From Cladorhizidae sp. MBARI D1340-BT2 (taxonomy: Eukaryota; Porifera; Demospongiae; Poecilosclerida; Cladorhizidae), in contig JAQNBH010000015.1 of assembly GCA_028752905.1 (NCBI GenBank), forward strand, positions 35,942,163-36,006,162: a stretch of 64,000 nucleotides of DNA, given 5' to 3'. Each line of letters begins with the position of its first letter. Position 1 is the first letter of the stretch. A program made the position numbers and the translations under genes. The notes beneath the pieces are model-generated. The model was not told the origin of the DNA, searched no databases, and saw nothing but the letters and a program-made list of their open reading frames with translations. This document shows positions 1-9,776 of this stretch, piece after piece.

Positions 1-633
1 GCATGTGTGCGCGTGCATGCATGTGTGTGCATGTGCGTGTGTGTGCATGCATGTGTGTGCATGCATGTGTGTGCATGTGCGTGTGTGTGTGCATGCATGT
101 GTGTGCGTGCATGCATGTGTGTGCATGTGCGTGTGTGTGTGCATGTGCGTGTGCTTGTGTATGCGTGCGTGCATGTGTGTGCGTGCATGCATGTGTGTGC
201 ATGTGCGTGTGTGTGTGCATGCATGTGTGTGCGTGCATGCATGTGTGTGCATGTGCGTGTGTGTATGCATGTGCGTGTGCGCGTGTGTGCGTGCATGTGT
301 GTGTGCATGTGCGTGTGTGTCTGCGTGCATGTGTATGCATGCATGCATGTGTGTGCATGCATGTTGTGTGTGCATGTGTGTGTGTGCATGTGTGTGTGCA
401 TGTGTGTGCGTGCGTGCATGTGTGTGTGTGTGTGCATGCATGTGTGTGCGTGCATGTGTGTGTGCATGTGCGTGTGTGTCTGCGTGCATGTGTATGCATG
501 CATGCATGTGTGTGCATGCATGTTGTGTGTGCATGTGTGTGTGTGCATGTGTGTGTGCATGTGTGTGTGTGCGTGCATGTGTGTGTCTGCGTGCATGTGT
601 GTGCGTGCATGCATGTGCGTGCATGTGTGTGTG

Positions 634-671
<38 letters not shown>
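1..671. repeat. GT-rich simple repeat with GCATG variants
   Basis: The stretch is built almost wholly of alternating purine-pyrimidine GT/GC/CA steps such as gtgtgtgcatgc, and ends in a pure (GT)n run near 641-670. Long open frames cross it on the plus strand, but they encode only C, V, H, M, R and A and are artefacts of the repeat. Alternating purine-pyrimidine DNA of this kind can form Z-DNA (established knowledge). It lies in the predicted intron downstream of the transmembrane exon at 1228-1327. Confidence 0.95.
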
Positions 672-672
<1 letters not shown>

Positions 673-799
673 CTGTTGAGTCAAAATTGCTACTGCCACC
701 CAATGCCAGGTCTGACTTGGGAGTGAGCCTCATTGATTCCATATGGCTCCTGGAGAGTTTCCTAGTGGGCTTAAAATACTTCAGCTTCCTATATAAATA

Positions 800-990
800 T
801 ACAAGTCCATATATATTAACTTCAGTCTCTATACAAGTATATATATATTAACTTCAGTCTCTATACAAGTCCATATATATATTAACTTCAGTCTCTATAC
901 AAGTATATATATATTAACTTCAGTCTCTATACAAGTATATATATATTAACTTCAGTCTCTATACAAGTATATATATATATATATACTTCA
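800..990. repeat. AT-rich tandem repeat, about 32-bp unit
   Basis: About five copies of a unit containing acttcagtctctatacaag followed by a (TA)n stretch of variable length. It sits in the predicted intron following the transmembrane exon (minus-strand gene). Confidence 0.85.
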
Positions 991-1003
991 GCCTCCTATA
1001 TAA

Positions 1004-1103
1004 CATGCAAGTAAGTATATGATGCGCTTTGTGTGTTAACTAAAATTCAGTCACATCTGAACTTGTTAACACACAACACATGCATCATATACTTACTTGC
1101 ATG
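1004..1103. repeat. 100-bp inverted repeat (hairpin/MITE-like)
   Basis: Positions 1004-1025 and 1082-1103 are perfect 22-bp inverted complements. Inner arms tgtgtgttaac and gttaacacaca extend the stem, around a loop of about 25 bp. No target-site duplication was clear to me. It could be a small foldback element. Confidence 0.8.
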
Positions 1104-1227
1104 TGCTGTCTACATGCAACTCCTGATATATCATTATTCATAACCATTATATCATTATTCATAACCTTGTTATCAATATTCATTGCCTAGTGTATCGTTA
1201 TTCATAGCCTGGTTGTTCAAAGCTCAC

Positions 1228-1327
1228 TTATTTCTCCACAAGTAAATTGCGAAGATAGCAAATCCCAGCAGGACTGCCAAGGCCACCACGAGGATCACGC
1301 CACCAATGATACCTCCAGCAGCACTGC
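1228..1327 (-). CDS. Gene A transmembrane exon
   Basis: The minus strand reads AAGGIIGGVILVVALA followed by VLLGFAIFAIYLWRN, one hydrophobic helix with a small-residue, glycine-rich start and a Trp-Arg-Asn stop-transfer end. The acceptor is ttgcag before the first exon base at 1327. A donor GTGAGC starts at 1227, giving a 100-nt exon that begins with 2 nt of a split codon and ends in phase 2. If the donor is ignored, the frame meets TGA at 1224-1226 and leaves only a four-residue tail. I prefer splicing, because the paralogous exon at 54413-54512 is also exactly 100 nt and is followed by GTGAGA. The preceding FN3 exon (4638-4979) ends in phase 1 and joins in frame. Confidence 0.8.
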
Positions 1328-1460
1328 CTGCAATATAACAGCACAAGAAACCGCACAACACATTATGATCAGATAATTACTGGGACCACAGTAAACACTA
1401 ATGGAGATATTGTATTGTTTAACGATAAACTACAAAAACATTATTATTACAGGAAAGAAA

Positions 1461-1530
1461 ACACACCACACATACACACACACCACATACACCACACATA
1501 CCACACACCACATACACACCACACACACAC
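1461..1530. repeat. CA-rich microsatellite
   Basis: Imperfect cacacaccacatac repeats in the intron between the transmembrane exon and the last FN3 exon. The rest of 1328-1593 is unique-looking AT-rich intron. Confidence 0.7.
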
Positions 1531-1593
1531 AATTCTAATAATAATCAATTACGTGCAGCTACAAGTGAACTTGATGTCATACTAACATCTTAA

Positions 1594-2990
1594 ACAACAG
1601 ACTGACAAGAATGCTTCGGCCATGCTCTAATACTGTCAGCATCTTCCATGACAAGAAAGCTTCGGCCATGCTCTAATACTGTCAGCATCTTCCATGACAA
1701 GAAAGCTTCGGCCATGCTCTAATACTGTCAGCATCTTCCATGACAAGAAAGCTTCGGCCATGCTCTAATACTGTCAGCATCTTCCATGACAAGAAAGCTT
1801 CGGCCATGCTCTAATACTGTCAGCATCTTCCATGACAAGAAAGCTTCGGCCATGCTCTAATACTGTCAGCATCTTCCATGACAAGAAAGCTTCGGCCATG
1901 CTCTAATAGTGTCAGCATCTTCCATGACAAGAAAGCTTCGGCCATGCTCTAATACTGTCAGCATCTTCCATGACAAGAAAGCTTCGGCCATGCTCTAATA
2001 CTGTCAGCATCTTCCATGACAAGAAAGCTTCAGCCATGCTCTAATACTGTCAGCATCTTCCATGACAAGAAAGCTTCGGCCATGCTCTAATACTGTCATC
2101 ATCTTCCATGACAAGAATGCTTCGGCCATGCTCTAATACTGTCAGCATCTTCCATGACAAGAAACCTTCGGCCATGCTCTAATACTGTCAGCATCTTCCA
2201 TGACAAGAAAGCTTCGGCCATACTCTAATACTGTCAGCATCTTCCATGACAAGAAAGCTTCGGCCATGCTCTAATACTGTCAGCATCTTCCATGACAAGA
2301 ATGCTTCGGCCATGCTCTAATACTGTCAGCATCTTCCATGACAAGAAAGCTTCGGCCATGCTCTAATACTGTCAGCATCTTCCATGACAAGAAAGCTTCG
2401 GCCATGCTCTAATACTGTCAGCATCTTCCATGACAAGAAAGCTTCGGCCATGCTCTAATACTGTCAGCATCTTCCATGACAAGAAAGCTTCGGCCATGCT
2501 CTAATACTGTCAGCATCTTCCATGACAAGAAAGCTTCAGCCATGCTCTAATACTGTCATCATCTTCCATGACAAGAATGCTTCGGCCATGCTCTAATACT
2601 GTCAGCATCTTCCATGACAAGAAACCTTCAGCCATGCTCTAATACTGTCAGCATCTTCCATGACAAGAAAGCTTCGGCCATACTCTAATACTGTCAGCAT
2701 CTTCCATGACAAGAAAGCTTCGGCCATGCTCTAATACTGTCAGCATCTTCCATGACAAGAATGCTTCGGCCATGCTCTAATACTGTCAGCATCTTCCATG
2801 ACAAGAAAGCTTCGGCCATGCTCTAATACTGTCAGCATCTTCCATGACAAGAAAGCTTCGGCCATGCTTTAATACTGTCAGCATCTTCCATGACAAGAAA
2901 TCTTTGGCCATGCTTTAATACTGTCAGCATCTTCCATGACAAGAAAGCTTTGGCCATGCTCTAATGCTCTAATACTGTCAGCATCTTCCA
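1594..2990. repeat. 46-bp minisatellite, about 30 copies, with 460-bp higher-order repeat
   Basis: The unit contains tgacaagaaagcttcggcc, then atgctctaatactgtc, then agcatcttcca, 46 bp in all. Unit starts at 1649 and 1695 confirm the period. Sequence variants recur with a 460-bp (ten-unit) spacing: gtcatcatc ending at 2100 and 2560, aagaatgc at 2113 and 2573, and tactctaat at 2221 and 2681. A ten-unit block was therefore duplicated as a whole. The array is inside a gene A intron and has no coding frame. There are no spacers, so it is not a CRISPR array. Confidence 0.97.
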
Positions 2991-3542
2991 TGGTCAATGA
3001 TTTCTGTGGTCATTGGTCATTTTGTATTTTTCTACTTGTGCAGTGTTTCAAGCAAGACTTTCAGTTTGGGGGATGGGAAGGGAAGAGGGAGAGTTGGGGG
3101 GGGGGGGGGGGGGGGCAAGAGAAGATAACACGTACTTCCTTGAAGCAATATGTGCACCAAAGAAATAGACGCTAGGATTTAGAAATGCAATAACTTTTTC
3201 AGAGATGGTCTTGACGCACTTTGGGATTAAACGATACCAAGCTGACCTGAGGCATGTGTGTACTACTTAACTGGTTGCTGGCTACTACAGCTGTTGTGCC
3301 AGTGCCAATGGCAGGCACCACACACCCTGTCTGCAAGATCTAGGACCATGTTCTTAGCTTCTCTTAGTGTATCATAGCAACTACAAGGAAAGAATAGCTA
3401 GAGTTTGGCTGCATTGGGTGGGATTTTGAAGATAGACATCTGAATTTTGTCTCGTCTTGTTGGAGGGGGGAGAGGGAGGAGATACACCAGCACCCCTCAC
3501 CAACCACCCCTCCACTCTCCTCTCTTCGTAAAAAACGCCATG
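2991..3542. other. Intronic sequence with a 20-base G run
   Basis: No coding signal was seen. Positions 3096-3115 are 20 consecutive G on the plus strand, preceded by a GGGA-rich purine tract, and could form a G-quadruplex. The remainder looks unique. Confidence 0.6.
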
Positions 3543-4032
3543 TATGTACTACTATTATTACTATTATTATTATTATTACTACTATTACTACTATTATTAC
3601 TATTACTATTATTATTATCTTTATTATTATGTATTATTACATTATTATTGTTGTTGTTATTATTATTAGTAGTAGTGGTAGTAGTAGTATTATTACTATC
3701 ATTATTATTGTTATTATTATTATTATTGCTAATAATAATAATTATTATTATTATTACAAGTATTATTATCATTATTATTACTATTACTATTATTACTACT
3801 ATCAATACTATTATTATTATTATTATTACTACTACTACTACTACTACTATTGCTACTTACTACCACCACCACCACCACCACCAGCAGCAGCAGCACCACC
3901 ACCACCACCACCACCACCACCAGCACCACCACCATCATCATCATTATTACTGCAACTATCATCCGTCAGCGGCGTCTGCGTCGTCATTATCCATCATCAT
4001 CATCATCATCATCATTATTACTATCACTATAT
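3543..4032. repeat. Compound trinucleotide repeat (ATT/ACT/ACC/ATC)
   Basis: Nearly 500 bp of interrupted trinucleotide repeats: ATT/ACT blocks, then ACC with AGC interruptions (about 3860-3930), then ATC (about 3930-4015). Open frames of poly-Leu, poly-Ile, poly-Tyr, poly-Thr or poly-His type cross it on both strands but are repeat artefacts. It is intronic in gene A. Confidence 0.95.
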
Positions 4033-4189
4033 AGCTGTTGCTCTAGTCTATCTTAATTTAAAGTCAAACTCTAGGACTGGCTTAGGTGTCAGCAATTGGT
4101 TATATTGAGAAAATAGTAACTTCTTACAATTCATAGAACTCAATAATAGTTTGTAACATCTAGCAAGCCCCCAAGAATAAGTCCTCCAT

Positions 4190-4372
4190 TATATATAAAT
4201 ATATATACACATCTTAGATATATATACATCTATATATTATATATACACACACATCATATATATATATATATATATATACACACATCATAGATATATATAC
4301 ATCATATATTCATATATATATATATATATACATCATATATCCATATATATATATATATCATATATACATACG
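4190..4372. repeat. (TA)n-rich repeat
   Basis: Tracts of atatatat broken by acacatcata form an AT-rich tandem repeat in the gene A intron. The next 265 bp up to the FN3 exon look unique. Confidence 0.9.
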
Positions 4373-4637
4373 GAGGAGTTGAGCTATTAAGATCTAACAT
4401 GAAGGCAACCAGCCATTACTATATTCGGAATAGTGTAAATCAAGAAAGAATCCAAACACTTTTCTACAACCCGTCAAACTGCATTACATATATGCCCCTT
4501 CCCTTCTATAAAAAATTAATAAAAAAAAATTAAAAAGGATTTGTCATTGGCTATTATTCAATTAAAGAACCCACATCCTAATAACATGCGTGGGTGTAAC
4601 TATCATTATGCAGATCTATGCAGCTAGCATGACATAC

Positions 4638-4979
4638 TTCCTCCTTCAACAGTAGGGTTAGAAGGCTGAGTAGTGATGACAACTTCTACCATTGACATGC
4701 TTGTCAGCGAAGACCTCTGTCCCATGATGATCTCTCCGTCTATAACAACTTGCGCCAGAACCTGAAACTGGTACTCTTCACCGGTGATCAGGCCTGTGAT
4801 GTCCACAGAGTTCTCGGTGCTGTTCACCATTATGATAGTCTCTGTGGTCTGTCTCTTCCTGTTTCCCGTTCGACTGTAGAATACCAAATATTGTGTGAGT
4901 TCATTGAGTGACAGCCTCTCCCAAGAAACTCTGACAGAAGTGTCAGTCAGAACTGTAACTACCACATTAGTCACCATTG
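4638..4979 (-). CDS. Gene A FN3 exon 5 (membrane-proximal)
   Basis: The 342-nt exon (114 codons, phase 1-1) starts after acceptor ctgcag and ends before donor GTATGT. It encodes VTNVVVTVLTDTSVRVSWERL at the start and GLITGEEYQFQVLAQ near the middle. The Trp after strand B and the tyrosine-bearing strand F pattern are typical of a fibronectin type III domain. About 25 residues after the domain form a linker ending PTVEGG that leads to the transmembrane exon. The frame is open. Two decayed relatives lie at 55291-55622 (2-nt frameshift) and 60150-60490 (1-nt deletion). Confidence 0.88.
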
Positions 4980-5416
4980 CTGCAGCACAGAGAAGAGGGA
5001 ATAGACAAGGCACACTCAATGAACCAGGTGCATCTAGTAAACTACAGTAATTTATGGAGTAAATCATTAAAGGCTGTATCCATTTTGTGGTTGACAACTC
5101 GTAACATTCTCAGTTGTAAACAATGGGAGATATAATCCCATTATGTTGTAAGCCCTCCACCTAAACCACACCCACACACTAGACAGACAGACAGACATGC
5201 ACACACACACACATACACACACTCAGGTATTAGAATCTAGGTAGAATGTACAAGCAAAATGAGATGATGAGATGAGTTTCTGGGAGTGAGGAAAAATACA
5301 TAGTAAACCCCATGTAACTCTTGCAAGTGTCTCAGAGCTAGTTAAATGGGAATCAACAGAATGGAAAGGGGACTGTGTTTCTCCTTTGTAACGATGGCAA
5401 CCATGTATGCACTCAC
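4980..5416. other. Gene A intron with CA repeat
   Basis: A 437-bp intron between FN3 exons 5 and 4. It holds a short cagaca/cacaca microsatellite (about 5182-5222). An almost identical intron, including the CA repeat, lies at 60491-60924 in copy D. Confidence 0.8.
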
Positions 5417-5710
5417 GGGGTTCAGAGAGAGTAATAAAGACATTGCTGAACTGTGTTTGTTCTCCAGCTCCTATCCGAGTGCTGGCAGTGATTATGATGT
5501 TGGAGATGGTGGTCCGCGGTTGCAGATCTCTTATGGTGTACTGGGGTTTAGAGGTGGCAGTCACTTGGGCAGTGAGAGAGGAGCTGCCATTCACTGTGTA
5601 CATGATGCCATAGCCAGTAAGGACTCCATTAGGCATTTGAGGAAGACTCCAGGACAGCTCCAGAGAGTAGAACTTCACATTCCCAGTCAGCCCTGACACA
5701 GCACCTGGCA
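5417..5710 (-). CDS. Gene A FN3 exon 4
   Basis: The 294-nt exon (98 codons, phase 1-1) has acceptor tatgcag and donor GTGAGT. It begins PGAVSGLTGNVKFYSLELSW and contains LPQMPNGVLTGYGIMY, PQYTIRDLQPRTTISNIIIT and STRIGAGEQTQFSN. The proline before strand A, the core Trp and the LxPxT turn mark an FN3 domain. Only 66 bp separate it from the next upstream exon. The frame also runs through this intron, giving a false continuous reading of both domains. Paralogues are at 56002-56286 and 60925-61218. Confidence 0.9.
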
Positions 5711-5776
5711 CTGCATAATGTTTAAACAAAATAAAAGTTACTAATACTATTACAGCTGCATTGAGTTTTGGCATAC

Positions 5777-6076
5777 CATCTTCGTCAGTTTTTATTGGAC
5801 CAATGAATGCAGTGTATGGTCCAGTGCCGTTGATGTTGGTACCAGCTAGCTGAAACCTGTACTCAGTGTTGGGCAAGAGTCCCTCAATAGTGTAACTAGT
5901 AGTGTTTGAACTGCCAATGGTCATCATGGTTAGTGTACCGGCTCCTTCCTCAATTCGTATCTCAAAACTAGTTATGAGTCCATTACGCTCGATGCAGATT
6001 ATGTTCTTCCAAGTCAATGTGATGCTTCTGGAAGTTACAGTGCCATTTGTGAAGTCACGTGGAACACCAACTGGGA
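5777..6076 (-). CDS. Gene A FN3 exon 3
   Basis: The 300-nt exon (100 codons, phase 1-1) has acceptor atgtag and donor GTATGC. It encodes VPRDFTNGTVTSRSITLTW near its start and EGLLPNTEYRFQLAGTNING later. The SITLTW and LLPNTEYRFQL patterns are classic FN3 strand B and E-F signatures. The intron upstream carries the 1546-bp transposon at 6117-7662. Paralogues are at 56344-56643 and 61285-61584, both also exactly 300 nt. Confidence 0.9.
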
Positions 6077-6116
6077 CTACATAAATAGTATGGGGATGAG
6101 ATAACAAACAACCTTA

Positions 6117-7662
6117 CAGGGCCGTAGCAAGCGGTCGGGTTGGTCGGGTTTTGGCCCGACCAATATCTGGTTGAAAAAAAGGGGAAAAAAGGAAAAAAAA
6201 TTAATTTTAATTTTTTTTATTGTTTTTAATTTTTTTTTACGCGTTCAAAGGTCATTGGGTGGGGAGACGATTGCATTTTTAACTTTTTTTAAAACTTGTG
6301 GTTACAATTTTAGAGCTCCGTAGATTTTGCAAACTTCATGGTATGGACTTGATATATAGCTCAAAAGATAGGTCTCTCTGTGTGCTCTCTTTTGATACTA
6401 AAATATGTTTTCATAGGTATAACTATAGGCAAGTTACTAGACCCTAAAGTGGAGGGACCTCAAAAACCTGCACCCCAAAAACTGCATCCAGAATAACTCC
6501 AGATTGCTAAGTGAAAAAAAAATGAAATTGGTACGAGTGGCTAGAGGAAGCCCTAGAGCATGCAACGACCTTTTTCATTAGATGGTAAAATATAAGTACG
6601 TGGTCAAGCGCGCAGGTGGAAAATTGATTTCGTTGAAAATCAACGCCCTCAATTTTCCACCCACGCGCTTGACCACGTAGACCACGTACTAAAATTTTAA
6701 CGCCCAATGAAAAAGGTCATTGCATGCTCTAGGGCTTCCTCTAGCCACTCGTACCAATTATTTTTTTTGCACTTAGCAATCTGGAGTTATTTTGGCGGAG
6801 GTTGTAGGGATTCACAAGCAATGGACAGATGCACTGGATCTCAAGTTTGTGGTGAATGAATTTATCTCCTCAGATCATCGCTCTAATATTTTTGCTAAGT
6901 ATTGATCTAACTTTTATAGTGATTTTCATAGTTAACTGATTCTTTAAACATTTATAATATATATAGCTATCTATTTTTACTTAATAACATGATAATCTGT
7001 GTTTTCTCGGCTTGTCGTCTGTCAAAAAAAATTCTCACGCACCTGCAGTGGTAGGAAACAAGGCAAGGTTAAAACATGGTATGTTTGTAATCACATTATA
7101 TAAGGCCAGGCAAACTAGATTCCTTGTTTCTCATCACCGCCCGCCTCAATTTGAAGCCACCACTTCAACCTACATTATTGGTTAAATTTGTGGACATACC
7201 CATTATAATTATACCACAACCATCTCATTCCCAATGGTATGAAGAAGCCATGTGATTATGATTTCTTTTGTGACCAACGCAAGTATTTCTCTTTCAAGCT
7301 GGTTTGTTGGATATTGGTGTTTTTTAAAAGCAGTTTTGTTGGATGGACAGTCGTTGTTGTTTTTTTGGCGATTATTTAGAAATTCACAATAATGACCTCC
7401 CTCCCTCACCAATATTTAAAAAATGGGTGATTAGAAACAGTTACCTGGCCTAAAGCATGAACATCGGTGTTTAAAATCCACTGTCTGTACTACTCTGTAC
7501 TATCATTGGAATATGAATGTGTGCACAGGTATTTCCTGCTGAAGATTTGATGCATGCACATTTCCCTGCTAAATGTTAACTACATCTGGATATAACCACA
7601 CCCACTTCCTGTCACACCAACTTCCTGACCCAACCAATACAAATTTGCTTGCTACGGCCCTG
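6117..7662. mobile_element. Non-autonomous DNA transposon, CAGGGCCGTA termini, 5-bp TSD
   Basis: Both ends show the 16-bp terminal inverted repeat CAGGGCCGTAGCAAGC, perfect in this copy. The element is flanked by the direct repeat CCTTA (6112-6116 and 7663-7667). Removing the element and one CCTTA leaves an intron of exactly 65 bp, the size of the matching intron in copy C (56644-56708), which has a single CCTTA at 56679-56683. No transposase frame was found inside. The terminus is like that of the hAT-type element at 47038-48154, so mobilisation by such a transposase is inferred. A second copy is at 61625-63042 and a fragment at about 54620-54850. Confidence 0.9.
6488..6797. repeat. Long palindrome inside the transposon
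   Basis: The left arm runs from ccagaataactccagattgc (6490) through ttggtacgagtggctagagg and reaches the centre near 6640. The right arm returns as its complement, with ccactcgtaccaa near 6755-6767 and gcaatctggagttatt near 6775-6792. Arms are about 140 bp with small mismatches. It could be a foldback MITE nested in the larger element. A shorter, eroded version lies at about 61990-62220. Confidence 0.85.
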
Positions 7663-7692
7663 CCTTAAGTGAGTGTCAGCCTGTGTGCTCAC

Positions 7693-7989
7693 CTGCTGTT
7701 AGTGTGCTGATGTCTGCTGCACTTATTGTCCTTGTCAGTTCAAATATTTTGGCAGTGACACTGACAGAGTACACACTGGACTCTTCCAGGCCCTCCAACA
7801 GCACTGAGTCAGAGGAGCTGGTCATAATCGCACTGTCTGCAAAATTCGGACATACTGACTGCACTCCACCTGTTCTAGTGAGGGTCACTGTGTACTGGTC
7901 TGCTGGTAGGCTGTCCATAGGCTGGGCCAAAACTAGAGTGGCTGAAGTGGCAGTCACTGATGATGAGGTGACAATTGGAGCTAGAAAAT
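7693..7989 (-). CDS. Gene A FN3 exon 2
   Basis: The 297-nt exon (99 codons, phase 1-1) has acceptor ccaccag and donor GTGAGC. It encodes APIVTSSSVTATSATLVLAQ, then PMDSLPADQYTVTLTRTGG, and ends with SVYSVSVTAKIFELTRTISA. The tyrosine-containing strands match an FN3 fold, although the usual strand-B Trp is replaced. A 66-bp intron separates it from the next exon. Decayed relatives are at 33281-33588, 56709-57005 and 63073-63356. Confidence 0.85.
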
Positions 7990-8055
7990 CTGGTGGGGGG
8001 AAATGCCAACAGCAATTGATATAGCAAAGTCTAATGAGATATGCTATTTCCTCAC

Positions 8056-8319
8056 CTCGTAGAGTGATTGATATTGGCCCCAGTGCATCACTAAAAAAGT
8101 GTTTGGATGCGGCCACCAAACGAAAAGTAATAACCTCACCAACTTGCATTGTTAATGCCGTGTACGTGTGAGGATTTGTTATTGTTGTACCAGTAAAAGG
8201 ATCACTTCCAGTTGTGAGGGTATATCCATTAGAAGGAGGAGTGGCTGAAAGAGTCCAGCTTATTTCTACAGTGAACCTCCCATTTTGATGGAGCATAAGA
8301 TTAGAAGGATTATCTGCAG
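8056..8319 (-). CDS. Gene A FN3 exon 1
   Basis: The 264-nt exon (88 codons, phase 1-1) has acceptor ctgcag and donor GTGAGG. A second in-frame acceptor six bases further in (exon start 8313) is also possible. It encodes NPSNLMLHQNGRFTVEISWT, then SATPPSNGYTLTTGSDPFTG and VGEVITFRLVAASKHFF. SW in strand B and the FRLVAAS strand are FN3-like. Relatives are at 33655-33918, 57071-57325 and 63411-63558. Confidence 0.85.
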
Positions 8320-8420
8320 CTGCAGCAAGAATATATAACATCAAAACTGTTTCAACAACACCAACATTATATACCTAAGACATATAATTATAATGTGAAC
8401 AAATACAACTGCAGCTAATA

Positions 8421-8631
8421 GCTATGTCAACAAGAGCAGCCAGTGTTACATGCTTGTGGGCCACAACAATAGAGAGCTCTCTTGATTAGTGTATGCCCTC
8501 AACCATTACATGCATCTATATAGCTACATGTCAACAAGGGCAGCCCGTGTTACATGCTTGCAGGCTACAACAATAGAGAGCTCCCTTGATTAGTGCATGC
8601 CCTCAACCATTACATGCAGCTATATATATAG
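8421..8631. repeat. Tandem duplication of about 105 bp in gene A intron
   Basis: Two adjacent copies share agctacatgtcaacaag and gagctc(c/t)cttgattagtg motifs and start near 8421 and 8526. The same duplicated arrangement occurs at about 63565-63755 in copy D. Copy C retains only a truncated single copy (57361-57395). The rest of the 1139-bp intron (8320-9458) shows no other feature. Confidence 0.8.
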
Positions 8632-9458
8632 GTGCTCACGATATACAATTAATCAAGAACATGTGACATGTAGCTAATCACCTCTAATAGCTAGGGGGAA
8701 ATGATTCTAAGCAAGTACCTACTCAGCAGCATGACCTCATGTGAAGGTGGTAGAGAGCATAATTTAATATTGTATCACATTTTATGATTAACACGTATAA
8801 CACCTGACCATGTGTTGAAAACACAGAGACGGGCTTTATTTTTAACAAAAACCGTGAGATGACTACACACGATACAAAGCATTGTGTGAGAATCTGAAGG
8901 AGCTTTTTTTTTGTCGAGGGCTCTAATGAAAATATAAAGTGCACTGATAATCTCTACAAACTCAGTAGCTTTACCTGAAAGCTATAGCACAGCCGAGATG
9001 CCTCCTAACTATTATACTAGAATCACTGTCAGAACATATACTAGACAATATTACAAACATCTTCTGTCCTAATAACTCCACCATGTATTGCCTGACCTAT
9101 TGTATATCCCCTAGGTTGCAGCATTAAATACGTGTATACATGGAGTTGACCTCAGAAAGTTCGAGGTTGTGACTTAAATATCTGACTTATACTCCTGCAA
9201 TTACAATATGTGAGGTCCTACAAATTAGTGAGAATTAAAAATTAAAGAAAGGCTAATGGCAAAATTTCCACATCAGCACATTCCATCACTTGAAGAATGC
9301 TGCAGCTGAAATGCAATAATGCTACTGGTGTGCAGCATGCTCCCTCATTGAGACACAAGCCACTTCTAATAATAAATAATTATGTCAATCAGAAATGATC
9401 TATAAAGTACTATGGAGCAAATGTCTCTATTAACCTAGTATACTGCATCAATGCTTAC

Positions 9459-9776
9459 CTTCTATAGTGAGTGTGTCCAGCACGTCACTGTCCGTGACCT
9501 CATTTGTGACAGTGTATGTGAACTGTCCAGTTACTTTGCCTATCACAGTTACCCTGCTCTCATAGAATCTGTCAGAGCAAGGATTCTCACTGGTGATCAG
9601 TACTGGGTCAGCAATACTGTAGGGACCACTAGAGGAGAGGACATCACCTTCTCTTCTCCAAGTGAAGGATGTAGGTGCACCTCCTTTAGAAACACCTCGC
9701 AGCACATATCTATATTGTGAAGGATCTCGGAAATTACTTGGTCCACCCACTACTACAGTGCTTTGTGTAATAGCAC
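9459..9776 (-). CDS. Gene A Ig-like exon
   Basis: The 318-nt exon (106 codons, phase 1-1) has acceptor atctag and donor GTAAGC. It encodes TQSTVVVGGPSNFRDP, then TSFTWRREGDVLSSSGPYSI, and ends GKVTGQFTYTVTNEVTDSD. The W-R-x-G-x-x-L centre and the YTVTN strand fit an Ig-like (I/V-type) fold. The two canonical disulphide cysteines are not where expected: the strand-F position reads YTVTN rather than YxCxVxN. Only one Cys (NPCSDR) is present. An FN3-like or other beta-sandwich is possible, but Ig-like fits best. No paralogue of this exon is inside the window. Confidence 0.72.

Noticed and set aside
3..851. Open frames of 224-282 codons rich in Cys, Val, His and Met
   Set aside because: They are three readings of one GT/GCATG simple repeat; no domain and no splice context.
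1594..2990. CRISPR array appearance (regular repeats)
   Set aside because: The 46-bp units are head to tail with no unique spacers, in an animal intron, with no cas-like genes.
3096..3115. G20 run as a functional G-quadruplex promoter element
   Set aside because: It is deep inside a gene A intron with no promoter evidence; homopolymer length is also prone to sequencing error.
3447..4108. Poly-Leu, poly-Tyr, poly-Asn and poly-His frames on both strands
   Set aside because: Artefacts of the trinucleotide repeat.
5346..5696. Plus-strand open frame of 116 codons
   Set aside because: It is the antisense shadow of FN3 exon 4; the same holds for plus frames at 7683-8024, 56699-57040, 60854-61204 and 63063-63389.
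5711..5776. Single long ORF joining FN3 exons 3 and 4 through a hydrophobic stretch (membrane helix look)
   Set aside because: The 66 bp between has good GT-AG signals at both ends and the hydrophobic residues are intron read-through; in copy C the same intron has a different length.
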